Shown here: one piece after another, positions 43,529 through 57,054 of the stretch | Position numbering within the stretch: position 1 is the first letter of the stretch | How the letters are laid out: each line of letters starts with the position of its first letter | NCBI GenBank assembly: GCA_024509875.1 | Contig: JAMPIV010000285.1 | Span: 389,528 to 453,527, forward strand | Reading direction: 5' to 3' | Origin: Oreohelix idahoensis | Lineage: Eukaryota; Mollusca; Gastropoda; Stylommatophora; Oreohelicidae | Length of the DNA stretch: 64,000 nt | Made by a program: the position numbers and the translations under genes | Notes under the pieces: model-generated | Databases searched by the model: none | The model's input: only the letters and a program-made list of their open reading frames with translations | What the model was told of the DNA's origin: nothing

Positions 43529-45005
43529 CAGTTGATAAAGTCTAAGTTGATAAATATAAGCTCACTAGAACATCACCAGAGCTACATGCTGTGTTGTTGT
43601 GTTGCTTGTGGTTTGAGTATGGAATGTCAACTCGACCTACGCAGTGATGTGTAGACATAGATTGAGAGTCTAATATGTGAATGATAAGAAGAGTTCGTGG
43701 TGTTGACAAATGGTCTTTTTCTCACACTCATGTATGGCTGGAAGTCATCGACACCAACGACTGTGTACCTTTGCTACAGTTTAATTGGACGTACACACTC
43801 GACAGCACGAATAGTGACAAATCACAGGTTGGCATAATACATCATGGTACAGTGGATAAATGGTCTTGCAATGATACATGGGCACTCATGTAGAATAATA
43901 GCATAATGGATTGTCAGTAGACAAGCACTCAGTATTGCCCATATATATATATATATCATCTGAGTTTACTGACAAAGCACGTCAGATTATAAACAACAGT
44001 CAAGATGGCTTCTAGACCTAACCTCGTCTAGTGAAGATTCCTTACAATAATGTTCAGCACATATTTTCCATATAATCATATTGAACCGCTAGTAATGGGT
44101 TCTCATGTGTAGCAGTGATCTCTGGACTCGGACTCATCAAGCGATAATACGGGGCATCCCTTTCTCTTCTTGAAAGTCACAAAATATTTGGATACAAGAT
44201 GGCTTCTCTCGTGAGCTGTCACTCACGTTTGGATACAGATAATGAATCTGCATTAAAGTTAGTCATTCATTAAATGTTCTCATTGCTCTGTAAATTCTAT
44301 TATGATACAATTGACTTCATCATACAAGATATAGTGCTGCTAGGAATGAATGTCGTTTTCATCTAGATAAATATTTCCTCAGACGTACAAATCGTGTCTA
44401 TCGAGAAACGGTGGCTTAGCCAGAGTTCATAAGAAGTATCTTTTGTTACCTTGGTATCAGAAATATGATTCTGCCATTCCTTGGCAATAAGAATAAACAC
44501 TGGGGTAAAGCATACACGATAGGTCTAGACGACTATCACTTTCCCCACAAATACTGAGATCACTTTTTCCGGCGACAAGCCGCTACACAAAATCACAGCC
44601 CCCATCAGGGCGAAGCCAAATCACACCTCTCTAGCGACACATCCGCCGAACAGCCCTTTGACCTTTCTAACGACAAAAGACCATATAGTTCGACTTAGAT
44701 ATGTAAAGATATACAGATATAAGACAGACTCGTCCTACTTAGACAAACAATACACATAAATTCAGGCCATAGATACACTGAAGCAAGAACAACCTATTTC
44801 TACCCAAACAAAGAATAAATCGCAGTAAAACTGGATTCATCCGCGGAGTTCGATCAAAAATGACGACACTCCTTTCAAGGGAAGTAACTCAATAATGACT
44901 TTTCCTTAAGCACTAAAAAGTATCTATTTTGTTTACAAAATATTTGCGAACATAACAAGCATACAAATGTATTATATTGTAAGATATCAAAGACTGCACG
45001 TAACA
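43529..45005 (-). repeat. 5' LTR of the Gmr1-like element
   Basis: Near-identical to 35590-37049. At its internal end it carries an extra 15 bp (agtctaagttgataa) that duplicates the LTR terminus. This LTR should hold the promoter for the element transcript, reading leftwards. It abuts the A-rich 3' end of a SINE at 45006. Confidence 0.93.
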
Positions 45006-45200
45006 CACACTTTTTTTAATAAAGAGGGAGACCATTTCCCTTCCTCGCTGCCTTTTACCTTCCCTAAATCAAGAGCAGAGTCAAGTACCCATTTACACCT
45101 GGATAGACTGGAGCGTGACTCTACTAGGGTTCTATCCCGGAACATGATAACTTTGTCGCGTGAGAACAAAGCTCTAACCGCAGCAGAAGTAGAAACATAA
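45006..45200 (-). mobile_element. SINE family A copy with tRNA-like head
   Basis: On the minus strand: 'ctgcggttagagctttg' (A-box-like) near 45180, 'cgggatagaaccctag' (B-box-like) near 45130, then the family A body 'aaatgggtacttgactctg', 'tttagggaaggtaaaaggca' and a tail 'attaaaaaaagtgtg'. The tail directly touches the retrotransposon LTR. Confidence 0.65.
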
Positions 45201-45868
45201 CGAAGTACAAACCTAATGTCAGGTTTACAATAGCTGAAAAATTCAGACATTCTTACGCAATAATTTCAACAACATAAAACAAGCCAGTAAATGTCCTTTC
45301 ACTTTGACGTTCATCTGATCAGGACAGTGGCCTCTATGCTCTCAATCTTATTAGCAGAATCTCGTTCAGATAAACAAAACTATTATTCTTATTGCTAGAT
45401 TGAGGACTGTTTCCCTTAAGGGCGCGAATAAAACATTATTGTTTGACATGAGAATAATAGAACATTAACATTTTACGTGCAAAAAATCGTGGTCTGGCTT
45501 AATCCAATTATTAAGCAAGTCCCATTTTATGCAACGAGAGAGTATTTCCAATTCAAATACCAGACAATATTACAAAGTGGTTATATGTATTTATAACGTA
45601 CATATATGCACATATTCCGTGTAGTTTCCTGGTGTCTGACAAAGTAAGAATAGAATTACTTCACTCTCATGCAGTCGTACAATGGGACAAATATGAGGTT
45701 GTGTAAGGGACTGGCATGTTAATTCAGCATGTTAAATAAATTGCTAAAAAAACCACCGCTACAACAGCATGTTATTGATTTGTGCAGGACTCCAGCTAGG
45801 GGATCAGCTGAAGTGGTGTTTCCATGCTCCACAGGGACCGAAATGGAAAATAACGATGTATACATGTA
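45201..45868. other. No gene seen
   Basis: AT-rich stretch between the SINE and the minisatellite array; no supported ORF. Confidence 0.35.
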
Positions 45869-46976
45869 TACATACGCATTTTTACACATGTAGCCACAGG
45901 CTCAAACATAAAACATACGTGCGCACACAGTCATACGTACAGATAGTAATACAACCGTAAGACTCACAGGAGCACATATAGGCGCACAGTCGCACATACA
46001 GACAAAGGTACAGACATAAAACATGCATACACACATACAAACACAAGGTGACACATATAGGCAGAGGTACAAACATAAGGCACGCACTCGTACATACAAA
46101 CACATAGTGCCACTCACAGACAAAAGTACCGAAATAATATATATATGCACATATACAGTCACACATATAGGCAAAAGTACGGACATAAAGTATTTATGCA
46201 CACATACAAAGACACAGCCACACACACAGACAAAACTACAGACATAAAATATATATGCACACATACAAACAGACAGTCACAGACACAGACAAAAGTACAG
46301 ACATACTATATATTCATTCATTCATAACCCTCCACTCCCAAAGGAGCATAGGCCTTCAACAAACACATGCCAAGTCCTCCTGTGACGTGCCATCATTTCA
46401 AGTTCTTTCCACGTTCTCCTTATCATTTTCATCTCTGTTTCCAGCTCTCTTCTCCATGTGCTTCTTGATCTACCACTGCCTCTCTTGCCCTGGAGTTATT
46501 TTCGTGTTGGATCCTATTTCTCTTGGTCTCCATATATTTCCCAATGCAATGAAAGCTCCTCTTGCCTTTTGTATTCTTATTTTGATATCGCTGTCTGTCC
46601 CTCCAACGTTGTCTATATTACTGATACTGTATATATGCACACATACAAACACACAATAACACATATAGGCAAAGTTACAGACGGAAAATATATATGCACA
46701 CATACAAACACATAGTCACAGACAAAAGTACAGACATAAAATACATATGCACACATACAAACACACAGACACAGAAAAAAGTACAGACAAAATATATATG
46801 CTCACATACAAGCACACGGTCACACATATAGGTAAAGGTACAGACATAAAATATATATGCACACATACAAACACAGTCACACACACAGACAAAAGTACAG
46901 ACATAAAATATATATGCACACATACAAACACACAGACACATACAAAATTACAGACATAAAATATATATGCACACTG
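45869..46976. repeat. ~60-bp minisatellite array, interrupted by a LINE
   Basis: Units combine 'cacacatacaaacacacagt', 'cacacatataggcaaaag' and 'tacagacataaaatatatatg'. About 7-8 units lie at 45869-46318 and about 6 at 46629-46976. Between them is a LINE 3' end. Units are variably diverged. ORFs in this array (Cys/Tyr/Val-rich or His/Thr-rich) are artefacts. A related short array is at 49296-49538. Confidence 0.9.
46319..46630 (-). pseudogene. LINE fragment inserted in the minisatellite, internally rearranged
   Basis: 46325-46492 is the LINE 3' end in minus orientation ('ggagcataggccttcaac', 'ttctttccacgttctcc'), with tail (atga)n at 46311-46325. 46493-46628 on the minus strand reads NIDNVGGTDSDIKIRIQKAR and ARGAFIALGNIWRPREIGS, a block that belongs several hundred bases upstream in such LINEs. 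The middle is therefore deleted. Confidence 0.7.
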
Positions 46977-47464
46977 TGACGATATTTGTGGGTGTCCTTT
47001 TATATTTTTTTCTTTCTCTCATACATAATCCATTTATTTCTTCATTTTTCGCACGTGAATTCGTGCAATTATCACTCTTGTAATTTCTATACACTTTCCC
47101 ACACTGCAATAGTGTTATTTCACGGGTAATTGTCTATCTTGAGGATAAATTGTAATCGCTTAAGTAGTCGTGGTAAACGTGTAAGTAATGGTTGACTTTG
47201 ACGTAACTCATTTCCGGCCCAGACAGAGCAGGCGAGTGACCACCATTGTTTCGCGTTTGGTCACTGCGCCTCCCGACACCTCGGAGGGAGGGGACAAAGG
47301 AAACCATATTGTCTGTCTGAGGGAGCTGGCCGTGGTTCGCGTACGTCAGGGATTATCTGTCTGACGGAAGATTTGAGTACGCGTGATAATCACTTAATCA
47401 TTTTGTCCAGACATTGTCCACCTACGTTGGACGAGTTGAGTAGAGAGGTGCTCCCATCACAAAA
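46977..47464. other. Possible solo LTR or GC-richer unknown segment
   Basis: The segment begins tgtgacgatatttgtgggtg and ends gtgctcccatcaca, i.e. TG...CA ends with partial terminal inversion (tgtga/tcaca). It is GC-richer than the surroundings, has no ORF and no second copy in the window. No matching target duplication could be seen. Solo LTR is a guess. Confidence 0.3.
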
Positions 47465-47594
47465 GACTCGACGAAACACCTGCGGCAGTACTCAATCATT
47501 TGAAGAGCTAAATGCTTATTAAAATGCGAACGCAACGGACTTTTATAATTGCCCTTTCAAGACTATGTAATAATAATAATAATAGCCCCTTCAG

Positions 47595-48875
47595 TCATAA
47601 CTGACTATGGGAATGCGCCCCTGAGGTGACAGCCCTCAACTGCTTATTTTCCTGGTGCTCCTTTCGACGTTTTCTCCTCACCTCTGCTTCTTGTGTGAGC
47701 CTCTCTTCGCCCAATCTGAGGTGGTGCCGTAAATAGCATCGCCACTTTGTGCGATCGGCAGCTTCATCCTCCCATGTTGCTGGATCCATGTCCAGTGCCC
47801 TCATATCTCTCTTGCACACATCTTTGAACCTCAGCTGTGGTCGCCCAACTGTTCTCTTGCCATCTGCTAATTGTCCGTAGAAGATATCTTTTGGGATGCG
47901 ACCATCTTCCATGCGGCGAACATGGCCAAGCCAGCGTAGTCTGCGCTGTCTAAGCAGCGTATACATACTTTGAAGGCCAGCACGTGATAACACCTCGACA
48001 TTTGTCACTTTATCTTTCCACGAGATGCCGAGGATGCGGCGTAGACACCGCAAATGGAAGGTATTGAGCCTTCTTTCTTGCTTAGCATAGGTCGTCCAGG
48101 TCTCGCTGCCATATAGGAGTGTGCTGGTGACGCAGGCATTATATACCGCAGCTTTGGTCTTCATTGTGAGTTTAGAGTTTCCCCAAACACGCGATGTGAG
48201 GCGGGCAAAGGTAGCTGCAGCTTTGCCAATGCGGCTGTCGATTTCTATATCCAGTGAGAGTTTGTCATTGATGGTAGACCCTAGGTATGTGAAGTGGTGC
48301 ACCACTGCCAATTCATAGTTATCGATAGTGATAACTGGTGCAGCACCCACATCCTGACTCAGCACATTCGTTTTCTTTAGACTTATTGTGAGGCCAAAGT
48401 CCTTGCATGCTTTAGTGAAGCGATTCATCAAGCTCTGAAGCTCCTGTTGGCTTTGAGTGACGACTGCAGCATCATCAGCGAACAACAAGTCTCTTATAGT
48501 GACCCTTCTGATTTTTGTTTTTGCCTTCAGCCTTGAAAGATTAAACAGACGGCCATCTGACCTAGTGTGAAGGCATATTCCTTCAGTTGCATCTCTGAAT
48601 GCATGTTTCAAGAGTAAGGCAAAGAAGATTCCGAAGAGGGTCGGAGCCAGAACACAGCCTTGTTTAACGCCACTTCGTATATCAAAGGGCTGTGACGTGC
48701 TTCCAGCATATTGGACTGTTCCCTTCATGTCGTCATGGAATGACTTTATCATTTCCAGCATTTTAGAAGGGCAGCCTATTTTCAGGAGGATTTTAAAGAG
48801 TCCATCCCTACTAACCAGGTCGAATGCTTTTGTGAGGTCTATAAAGGCGATATATAATGTGAAGACACTTTTTAT
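47595..48875 (-). pseudogene. LINE reverse transcriptase, 5'-truncated, catalytic motif intact
   Basis: The 388-aa ORF (48761-47595) extends in sense to ~48875, where FIDLTKAFDLVSRDGLFKIL (first catalytic Asp block) is still readable. Then IRSGVKQGCVLAPTLFGIFF, LLFADDAAVVTQSQQEL (catalytic FADD intact), FTYLGSTIND, LLYGSETWTTYAKQERRLNT, RRILGISWKDKVTN and RLRWLGHVRRMEDGRIPKDI. The order is that of endonuclease-encoding LINEs (RTE/CR1-like). The fingers domain and endonuclease are missing because the copy is 5'-truncated at ~48880 next to repeat R1. The long open frame suggests a fairly recent copy. Confidence 0.85.
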
Positions 48876-48894
48876 CTAAATTTCACCCATCATT

Positions 48895-49290
48895 CATATT
48901 TAATTTAAACTGTTAAAGAATAATTGATTATTAAATTTGTTACGTGTTATTTTACAAATTCATAGTTGATTCAATTAAGTATAGTAATGAGAGCGTACGT
49001 ATATATCACAATCTTTAACATATATTTACATCTATAGAGCCAATAAATAATAATAAGAGATTTCGCTGAATTAACCTAGCTGGGGGTTTGAACGAGCTAA
49101 TTATTGCATATCTCATCTTCACGAAAGGCAGGCGTGTCAGATACTAAAGTTAACATTGCTCCGCCGCATGAGGCATTGTTCTTGACATCTGAAATGTGTT
49201 ATGAACACTTCCTTGAGTTAGAAGCATCATTATCCTTCTATCTACAACTCTGCCAAGAGTAATCTTTTGCGAATGTAGACACCTTTGAAG
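48895..49290 (+). repeat. Dispersed repeat R1, copy 3 (partial)
   Basis: 'aattgattattaaatttgtta', 'tttcgctgaattaacc', 'gggggtttgaacgagctaa', 'actctgccaagagtaatctt' and 'gtagacacctttgaagac' match 30885-31265 in the same order. It starts right at the truncation point of the LINE at 47595-48875. Confidence 0.7.
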
Positions 49291-49295
49291 ACCCA

Positions 49296-49538
49296 CATTA
49301 ATATATACACACAAACAAACACAGTCACACATATAGGCAAAGGTACAAACATAATGCACGCACTCATACATACAAACACACAGAGAGAAAAAAATACAGA
49401 CATAAAATATACATGCACACATACAAACACACATTCACACACAGACAAAAATACAGACAAAATATACATGCACACAAACAAACATACAGTCGCACATACA
49501 GACAGATATGCAGATATAACGTATATGAGCACATATCA
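49296..49538. repeat. ~60-bp minisatellite, second locus
   Basis: About four units of the same type as 45869-46976 ('acatacaaacacac', 'cacacagacaaaaatacag', 'acataaaatatacatgcaca'). Confidence 0.85.
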
Positions 49539-49713
49539 GAATCTTTATTCTCCACAAAATACATTGACATGTAGTGATATGATTTGACAAATACAACATA
49601 CCATATAGGAGAATTATTGTGAAGTTATTCCTGTCTTCATCTACTTGGCTAATCTTACACGTTTTCATATGCTGCATTTTTCTAAAGAAAGGGTTCTTAA
49701 ACATTCTTGTGTC

Positions 49714-49912
49714 ATGGACCCCTGGATTGTGCGGTGAAGGCTATGGACCCTTTTAATTGTGCGACGAAGGCAATTAACTCCTTTGATTGTCAGGAGAAGG
49801 CTAAGAATTCCTTCGATTATCCAGTGAATGCAACGGACTCCTTTTATTGCCCAGTGAATGCCCGGTGAATGCTACATAACCATTTGATTGTCCAGTGAAA
49901 GCTACCTATCAC
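49714..49912. repeat. Degenerate ~30-bp tandem repeat
   Basis: About six units of the form 'ctatggacccttttaattg' then 'tgcgacgaagg' can be followed from 49724, 49755, 49785 and 49815 to 49910 ('ccagtgaatgc', 'ccagtgaaagc'). Units are strongly diverged. Confidence 0.65.
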
Positions 49913-50084
49913 TTCTTAGTTTAAAAAAAATATATACACAGCCGCATAATTAAAATGTTTGCCTACAAATAATACATTTTATTACAAAGAAAAATCCTGA
50001 GATGTACATACTGTATAGCCATACTGAAATACAAAACTAATTTGTAAAAAAAAAAAAAAATATTTCTTTAAATATACTTACTTA

Positions 50085-51285
50085 CTTAGTCGTTCTCCTT
50101 CTACCGAGAGGTGTAGAGGTTTGGAAGAGAGAGCGCCAGACTATCCTATCGGCTGTCTTCCTCCTGGCCTGGTTCCATTCTAGTCCTCGGTCCTTCAAAG
50201 ATTGTCTAATGTTGTCCTCCCAGCGGACTCTGGGTCGTCCTGGGGTCTGGATCCCTGGCTCTTTGTTTCCCATGCTTGTCGTGGTAGCCGATTTTCTCCC
50301 ATTCTGCAGACATGGCCAAACCATCTTAGTTGGGACTGTTCTACTTGGGTCTGCAGGGGGTGGGATTTTAGGCCTTGATGTATCGTCTGGTTGCGGACCA
50401 TATCTCTTCTTGTTACTTCAACCACCTTCCTCATATACCTCATTTCTGAGGTTTGGATCCGGCTTTTGTGGGTTGTAGTCATTGCCCATGACTCGCATCC
50501 ATATGTCAAGACTGGGACATAGGTGGAGCGGTGTACAGCCATCTTCGTTTTCTTACCAAAGTCTCTCTTGCTGAGGAATCCTCGATTTATGGCCTGAAAA
50601 AGTCTCCCACCTGCTGCTTTTCGCGTGGCCAAATCTTCTTTGATGCCTCCCTTTCGGTCTATAATAGCTCCTAGGTATTTAAAGTGGTCGACCTGCTCGA
50701 GGACCTGTTCTCCTAGCTTAGTCTGATGTCTTCTTTCTTCTCGTGATATCACCATGTATTTTGTTTTAGAACTGTTTATGACCATCCCTCTCTTCTCTAG
50801 CTCTTCCTTCCAGACTTGCAGGTTGGATTGGAGATGTGCCTCTGATTTAGCAATCAGGGCAATACCATCAGCAAATGGCAGCTCTGAAATACAGACCTGT
50901 CTCATCTTCCAGTACCCCACTGAATATTTTCTTGTTTTCTCCTTACATACCTTGATGACATCGTTCACGAGGAGTATGAAAAGGTAAGGTGACAGGATAT
51001 CACCTTGTCTTACACCAGTGGTGGTCCTGAACTCGTCTGACTTATGGTTTGCTGTCCTCACATAATTTATGCAAGACTTGTAGAAGCTCTGTATAGCATG
51101 AATCAGAGGTGCTGGAATGTTCTTCCTTGCCAAACAGTCCCAAAGTTTTCTCCAGGGGACCCTGTCAAACGCCTTTTCCAGATATATGAAACAAAGAAGG
51201 ATCTCACTCTTATACTCAAGGGCCTTTTCACTCAGCTGTCTGAGTGTGAAGATTAGGTCTTGAGTACTTATTTGTTAAATATCAG
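50085..51285 (-). pseudogene. LINE reverse transcriptase with mutated catalytic motif
   Basis: Reading from 51285: DLIFTLRQLSEKALEYKSEI, LEKAFDRVPWRKLW, then the 312-aa ORF (51133-50195) with RTANHKSDEFRTTTGVRQGD, ILSPYLFILLV, ELPFADGIALIAK, FKYLGAIIDRKGGIKED, LTYGCESWAMTTTHKSRI and LRWFGHVCRMGENRLPRQAW; the rest (50324-50082) is in another frame. The catalytic FADD reads FADG, so the second catalytic Asp is lost. 5'-truncated, with a frameshift near 50230. Other copies are at 13299-13545 and 19498-19800. Confidence 0.83.
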
Positions 51286-51301
51286 TTATTGTTCTTTGCT
51301 A

Positions 51302-51655
51302 TCAATCAATCAATCAATACCCTTTAGCTCCCCGAGGAGCATAGGCCTTCAACAAACACACGCCAACTCTTCCTGTCCCGTGCCATCCGCCCAAGTTCTT
51401 TCCATGTTTTCCTCATCATTTTCACCTCTGTTTCCAGTTCTCTTCTCCATATGTTTTTTGGTCTACCTCTGCCTCTCTTTCCCTGTGGATTCCAGAACAA
51501 GGACTGCCTTGTAATGCTATCAACATGTTTCCTCAATGTGTGTCCTATCCATTGCGAGCGCCTTCTTCTCAAATCTTGTTCCACGGGTACTTGTCTGGTT
51601 CTTGTCATCAATTCCACATTTGCGACTTTGTCATACCATGTACACAGACATCTAG
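51302..51655 (-). pseudogene. LINE RT C-terminal fragment with (gatt)n tail
   Basis: Minus strand reads [80 protein letters not shown] and VFVEGLCSSGS, followed by 'ggagctaaagggtattgatt' and (gatt)n. It lies head-to-tail behind the LINE at 50085-51285 but is a different family. Confidence 0.8.
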
Positions 51656-51823
51656 TTCTTTGCCTTGCTACTAGATTAATGTATAGCCAATGAAAGCAAG
51701 CGAGAATACAACAATTTAAGAACAGGAAATGACTTTTCAATCACCCTTTAGTCATTTCTCCTGTTCTCCTACGTCATCTTTCGTCTCTATTGACACTCAA
51801 TTCGCTCTGGTATTAGGTCATTA

Positions 51824-51871
51824 GATTAGATATTAGATTAGATATTAGATTAGATATTAGATTAGATATAG
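51824..51871. repeat. 12-bp tandem repeat, four units
   Basis: attagattagat repeated four times with slight length variation. Confidence 0.9.
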
Positions 51872-52082
51872 AATCATCAGACCTAAAGGTCTTTTATATT
51901 TGGACCTGCGCCCCAATATAACAGACTAGGTTGAACGGGACGTGCCTCGCCAAAATGAGGCAAAATATTTTATTTAAATAAAACAAAAATTTGGTATTAG
52001 GTCATTTTGATTCATGACAAGTTATGCTGACGTCTGTTAGATATTGTGGGCTCGTATTAGTCTGTTTAATACCGTGTCTTGG

Positions 52083-52090
52083 GATTTAAA
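52083..52090. repeat. hAT target duplication, left
   Basis: gatttaaa, repeated exactly at 52731-52738. Confidence 0.85.
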
Positions 52091-52730
52091 CAGTGGCGTA
52101 TTCTCTATGTGTGCTGTGCGTGCTGCGCCCACCTATGCCCGAAGGAAAATAAAAATTTAATTTATTATTCTATAAAATATTTCTCTTCTAATGTTCTGCT
52201 TTCGGACCGCACGCACCAGGATAACGGATTTTCCCGCATGGAATCTACGAGTATAATCTAGTTTCAGTTTCCCCAGACGCTTTTTATAGTACAGTTTTTT
52301 TATTGGTTGGTAGCAATCGCCCGAAGTTTCTCGGGTAATTCCATCACAATGCTTGCGGCACGTTTTGGATTCACGTCTGAACACTGGTTTGATTGGATCG
52401 GGGTCATGGCCAGATACGTAAATACAATGCGAACATGCGTGCGGTGGTCCTGCAGCTCTCGAGTTGTAAAAATCGGTTGTGTCCGTCCAGTGTTTTTTGT
52501 GATTAATTTTTGTTAGTTGCCGGGAATGAAGATTATTACAGTGACAGTGAGTTTCAAGTTGTAAGTTAATTAGTATTTCGGAGATAGTTGACATATACCC
52601 CTAATAACTATCGTTGCGTAATTGAGTATAGTTGGTTTTTAAATTAAGAGGGGAAGAAGTTAAATAGTAGGCGTACATATTCATTTTAAGTAGCAGCACG
52701 CCTAGCTCGCATTACCAGGATACGCCACTG
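52091..52730. mobile_element. Non-autonomous hAT element (640 bp)
   Basis: Left end cagtggcgtattct and right end (complement) cagtggcgtatcct share 11 perfect bases plus further matches, and both are flanked by the 8-bp direct repeat gatttaaa. The 8-bp duplication and CAGTG start are hAT hallmarks; a CAGTGGCGTA start is one I associate with ZMYM/ZNF862-type hATs. A 145-aa minus-strand ORF (52594-52157) inside could be a transposase N-terminal remnant (the KPVFRRESKTCRKHCD region is Cys/His-bearing), but I cannot identify it. Confidence 0.85.
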
Positions 52731-52738
52731 GATTTAAA
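52731..52738. repeat. hAT target duplication, right
   Basis: gatttaaa, identical to 52083-52090. Confidence 0.85.
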
Positions 52739-54057
52739 CGATAAAACTCCAAAAACAGCGTCCCAGTCAACAACGCCAAATGAAACATTATCCAAAAGGC
52801 TAATAACTCTCTGACGCAAGTAATAGCGGGCCATATGCAATTATCCGCAATTCATTTACAAAAAAAGTGACATGGGTCAAGTTCACCATCTCAGTTGTCA
52901 AACCCATGCATTGAAAAGATCCATTCTTTCAGCAAATCGACAGACGTTTCAAATACATATTCAACATATGTGCCTTTCACGGACATCAGACCCAATTCAT
53001 TCTATTATATTTCTTATTATTGGCTGTCCTGAAAATGTAAACTGATCGCAATTCGTTCTGCAAGTAAAAATCACGTCCGCGTTCTTTGAGTTCCACTTTC
53101 TCAAATTCTAATGTCTCCAAGGTAAACACAATTGTCTTTCGTTAGCAACCTTCTTTATTTGACCCAAATGCATTATGGTGCACAAATTTAAATATGTCAA
53201 ACCGAGCCCAATTTTGCACACCAAAATGCTATATATAGACTTACTGTTACGTTACAGTTGTCATCACCCAAATCAGTATGTTAACTAACACGGTTCTGCA
53301 CTATATCATTGTTTTGTTTTTCCTTCAATTTTCTAAACTACTCTTTTCTTCTTACAGATTTTTCCTTTTTTTAGTTTGCTTTTCTTATTCCTATTTGTTA
53401 TCTTTCGTCTCCCTACTCTTCAAATAGCTTCATCTTCCGTTTCCCCAAAACGCTGACAATTTATACACACACGCGCACAAACATACACACACGTACACCC
53501 AAACCCTAATACACTAATTTATGCACATACATTTCCTAACTTCCCACGCATATCACCACAGTTTGTAAGCTCAATGAAGCCCCTTATTTTGTCTGTTAAA
53601 CGGACGAATAACTTTAATGATAGAGTAGAGAGGACTCGTGTTTCTCTTGATCAACGTCAGAAAATTCTGCCCGAATACTGCCATAATTCCAGCATGCATA
53701 TCAAACACGGGCCAGTTTATCTGAATCAAATAAGCATGAAACGATCATGGGGTTATCGAATGGGTAATTTAGATATGGAAAAGGCAGGTTTGACGTTATT
53801 ACAGCACGCTATTCCTAGTCTGGTCTGACACAACGCTTTGGAAAAAATTCCGGAAGGGAAAGGCCAAAATCCTACAAGGTTGTGTTGAATTAAGTGGCGA
53901 CAACTGTTTTTGGGAGTTCATTACTCTTCTCGTTAATATATTCCTTGGTATGATTAATTTACAATCTGTGTAAACAATAAAGAAGGCTGCTATAAAACTG
54001 GAAGATAAAGCAATAAATAAATACATACTGATATTGTTATTGTTGTTGTTGGGCATA
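52739..54057. other. No gene seen
   Basis: AT-rich; CA-rich simple sequence at 53465-53505. An 84-aa ORF at 53574-53828 has no recognisable motif. Confidence 0.35.
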
Positions 54058-54330
54058 ATCTACATCATTGCACTCTGGGCAAACCCATAAGTGCTCAGTC
54101 TCGCTCGGTATATGTCGAAGAGTGTGAATACTAACTGTTGCTTAGCTCGCTGGTTGTATACACGATGGATGTATGTTATCATACGTCCATGTCTGCTAGC
54201 CTTACGTTTGATGGCAAATTCCAACAGTCTTAACTTTGATGATTCATCTATTACAGTGTCATTCTCTAACAGGAGATCATTTATTGTTCTCAGTATCTGT
54301 CGTAGGTTTTTGATAGGGGAATTAAGACTT
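54058..54330 (-). pseudogene. LINE family N 3'-end fragment
   Basis: Minus strand reads [40 protein letters not shown] and [20 protein letters not shown], matching 58600-58850 and 9455-9705. The tail on the minus strand is 'caacaacaacaataacaat'. The 233-aa ORF that crosses it extends into an AT microsatellite and is not a real protein. Confidence 0.7.
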
Positions 54331-54509
54331 GGGTTCGTCCCTTCTGAATAGATTAGAATAAGCGATAGCAACAGTGAGAGATAATAATAGAAATAGATTT
54401 CCACGAGTGAGATGGAGAAATTAATAGAGTCTGTCCCTGAAATCGAGAATTTTCTCGCTTTCAGCCTATCTTCTACAACAGATCTAGAGGAATCAGACAG
54501 TCTAAAAAA

Positions 54510-57054
<2,545 letters not shown>

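Larger units (their letters stand above)
35590..45005 (-). mobile_element. Gmr1-clade Ty3/gypsy-like LTR retrotransposon
   Basis: A 9.4-kb element: LTRs of ~1.46 kb at 35590-37049 and 43529-45005, Gag (40845-42428), protease plus integrase N-part (39716-40867) and integrase C-part, RT and RNase H (37530-39779). The pol order PR-IN-RT-RH is the reverse of ordinary Ty3/gypsy (PR-RT-RH-IN), although RT (FMPFGLMNAPATF, YLDD) and the integrase GPY module are gypsy-like. This combination defines the Gmr1 clade. The LTRs differ at only a handful of sites over 1.46 kb, so the insertion is recent. No clear target duplication was found. Confidence 0.9.

Noticed and set aside
45882..49587. Cys/Val/Tyr-rich and His/Thr-rich ORFs
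   Set aside because: Both strands of the 60-bp CA-rich minisatellite; artefactual.
52157..52594. 145-aa ORF as an independent host gene
   Set aside because: It lies wholly inside the hAT element defined by termini and target duplication.
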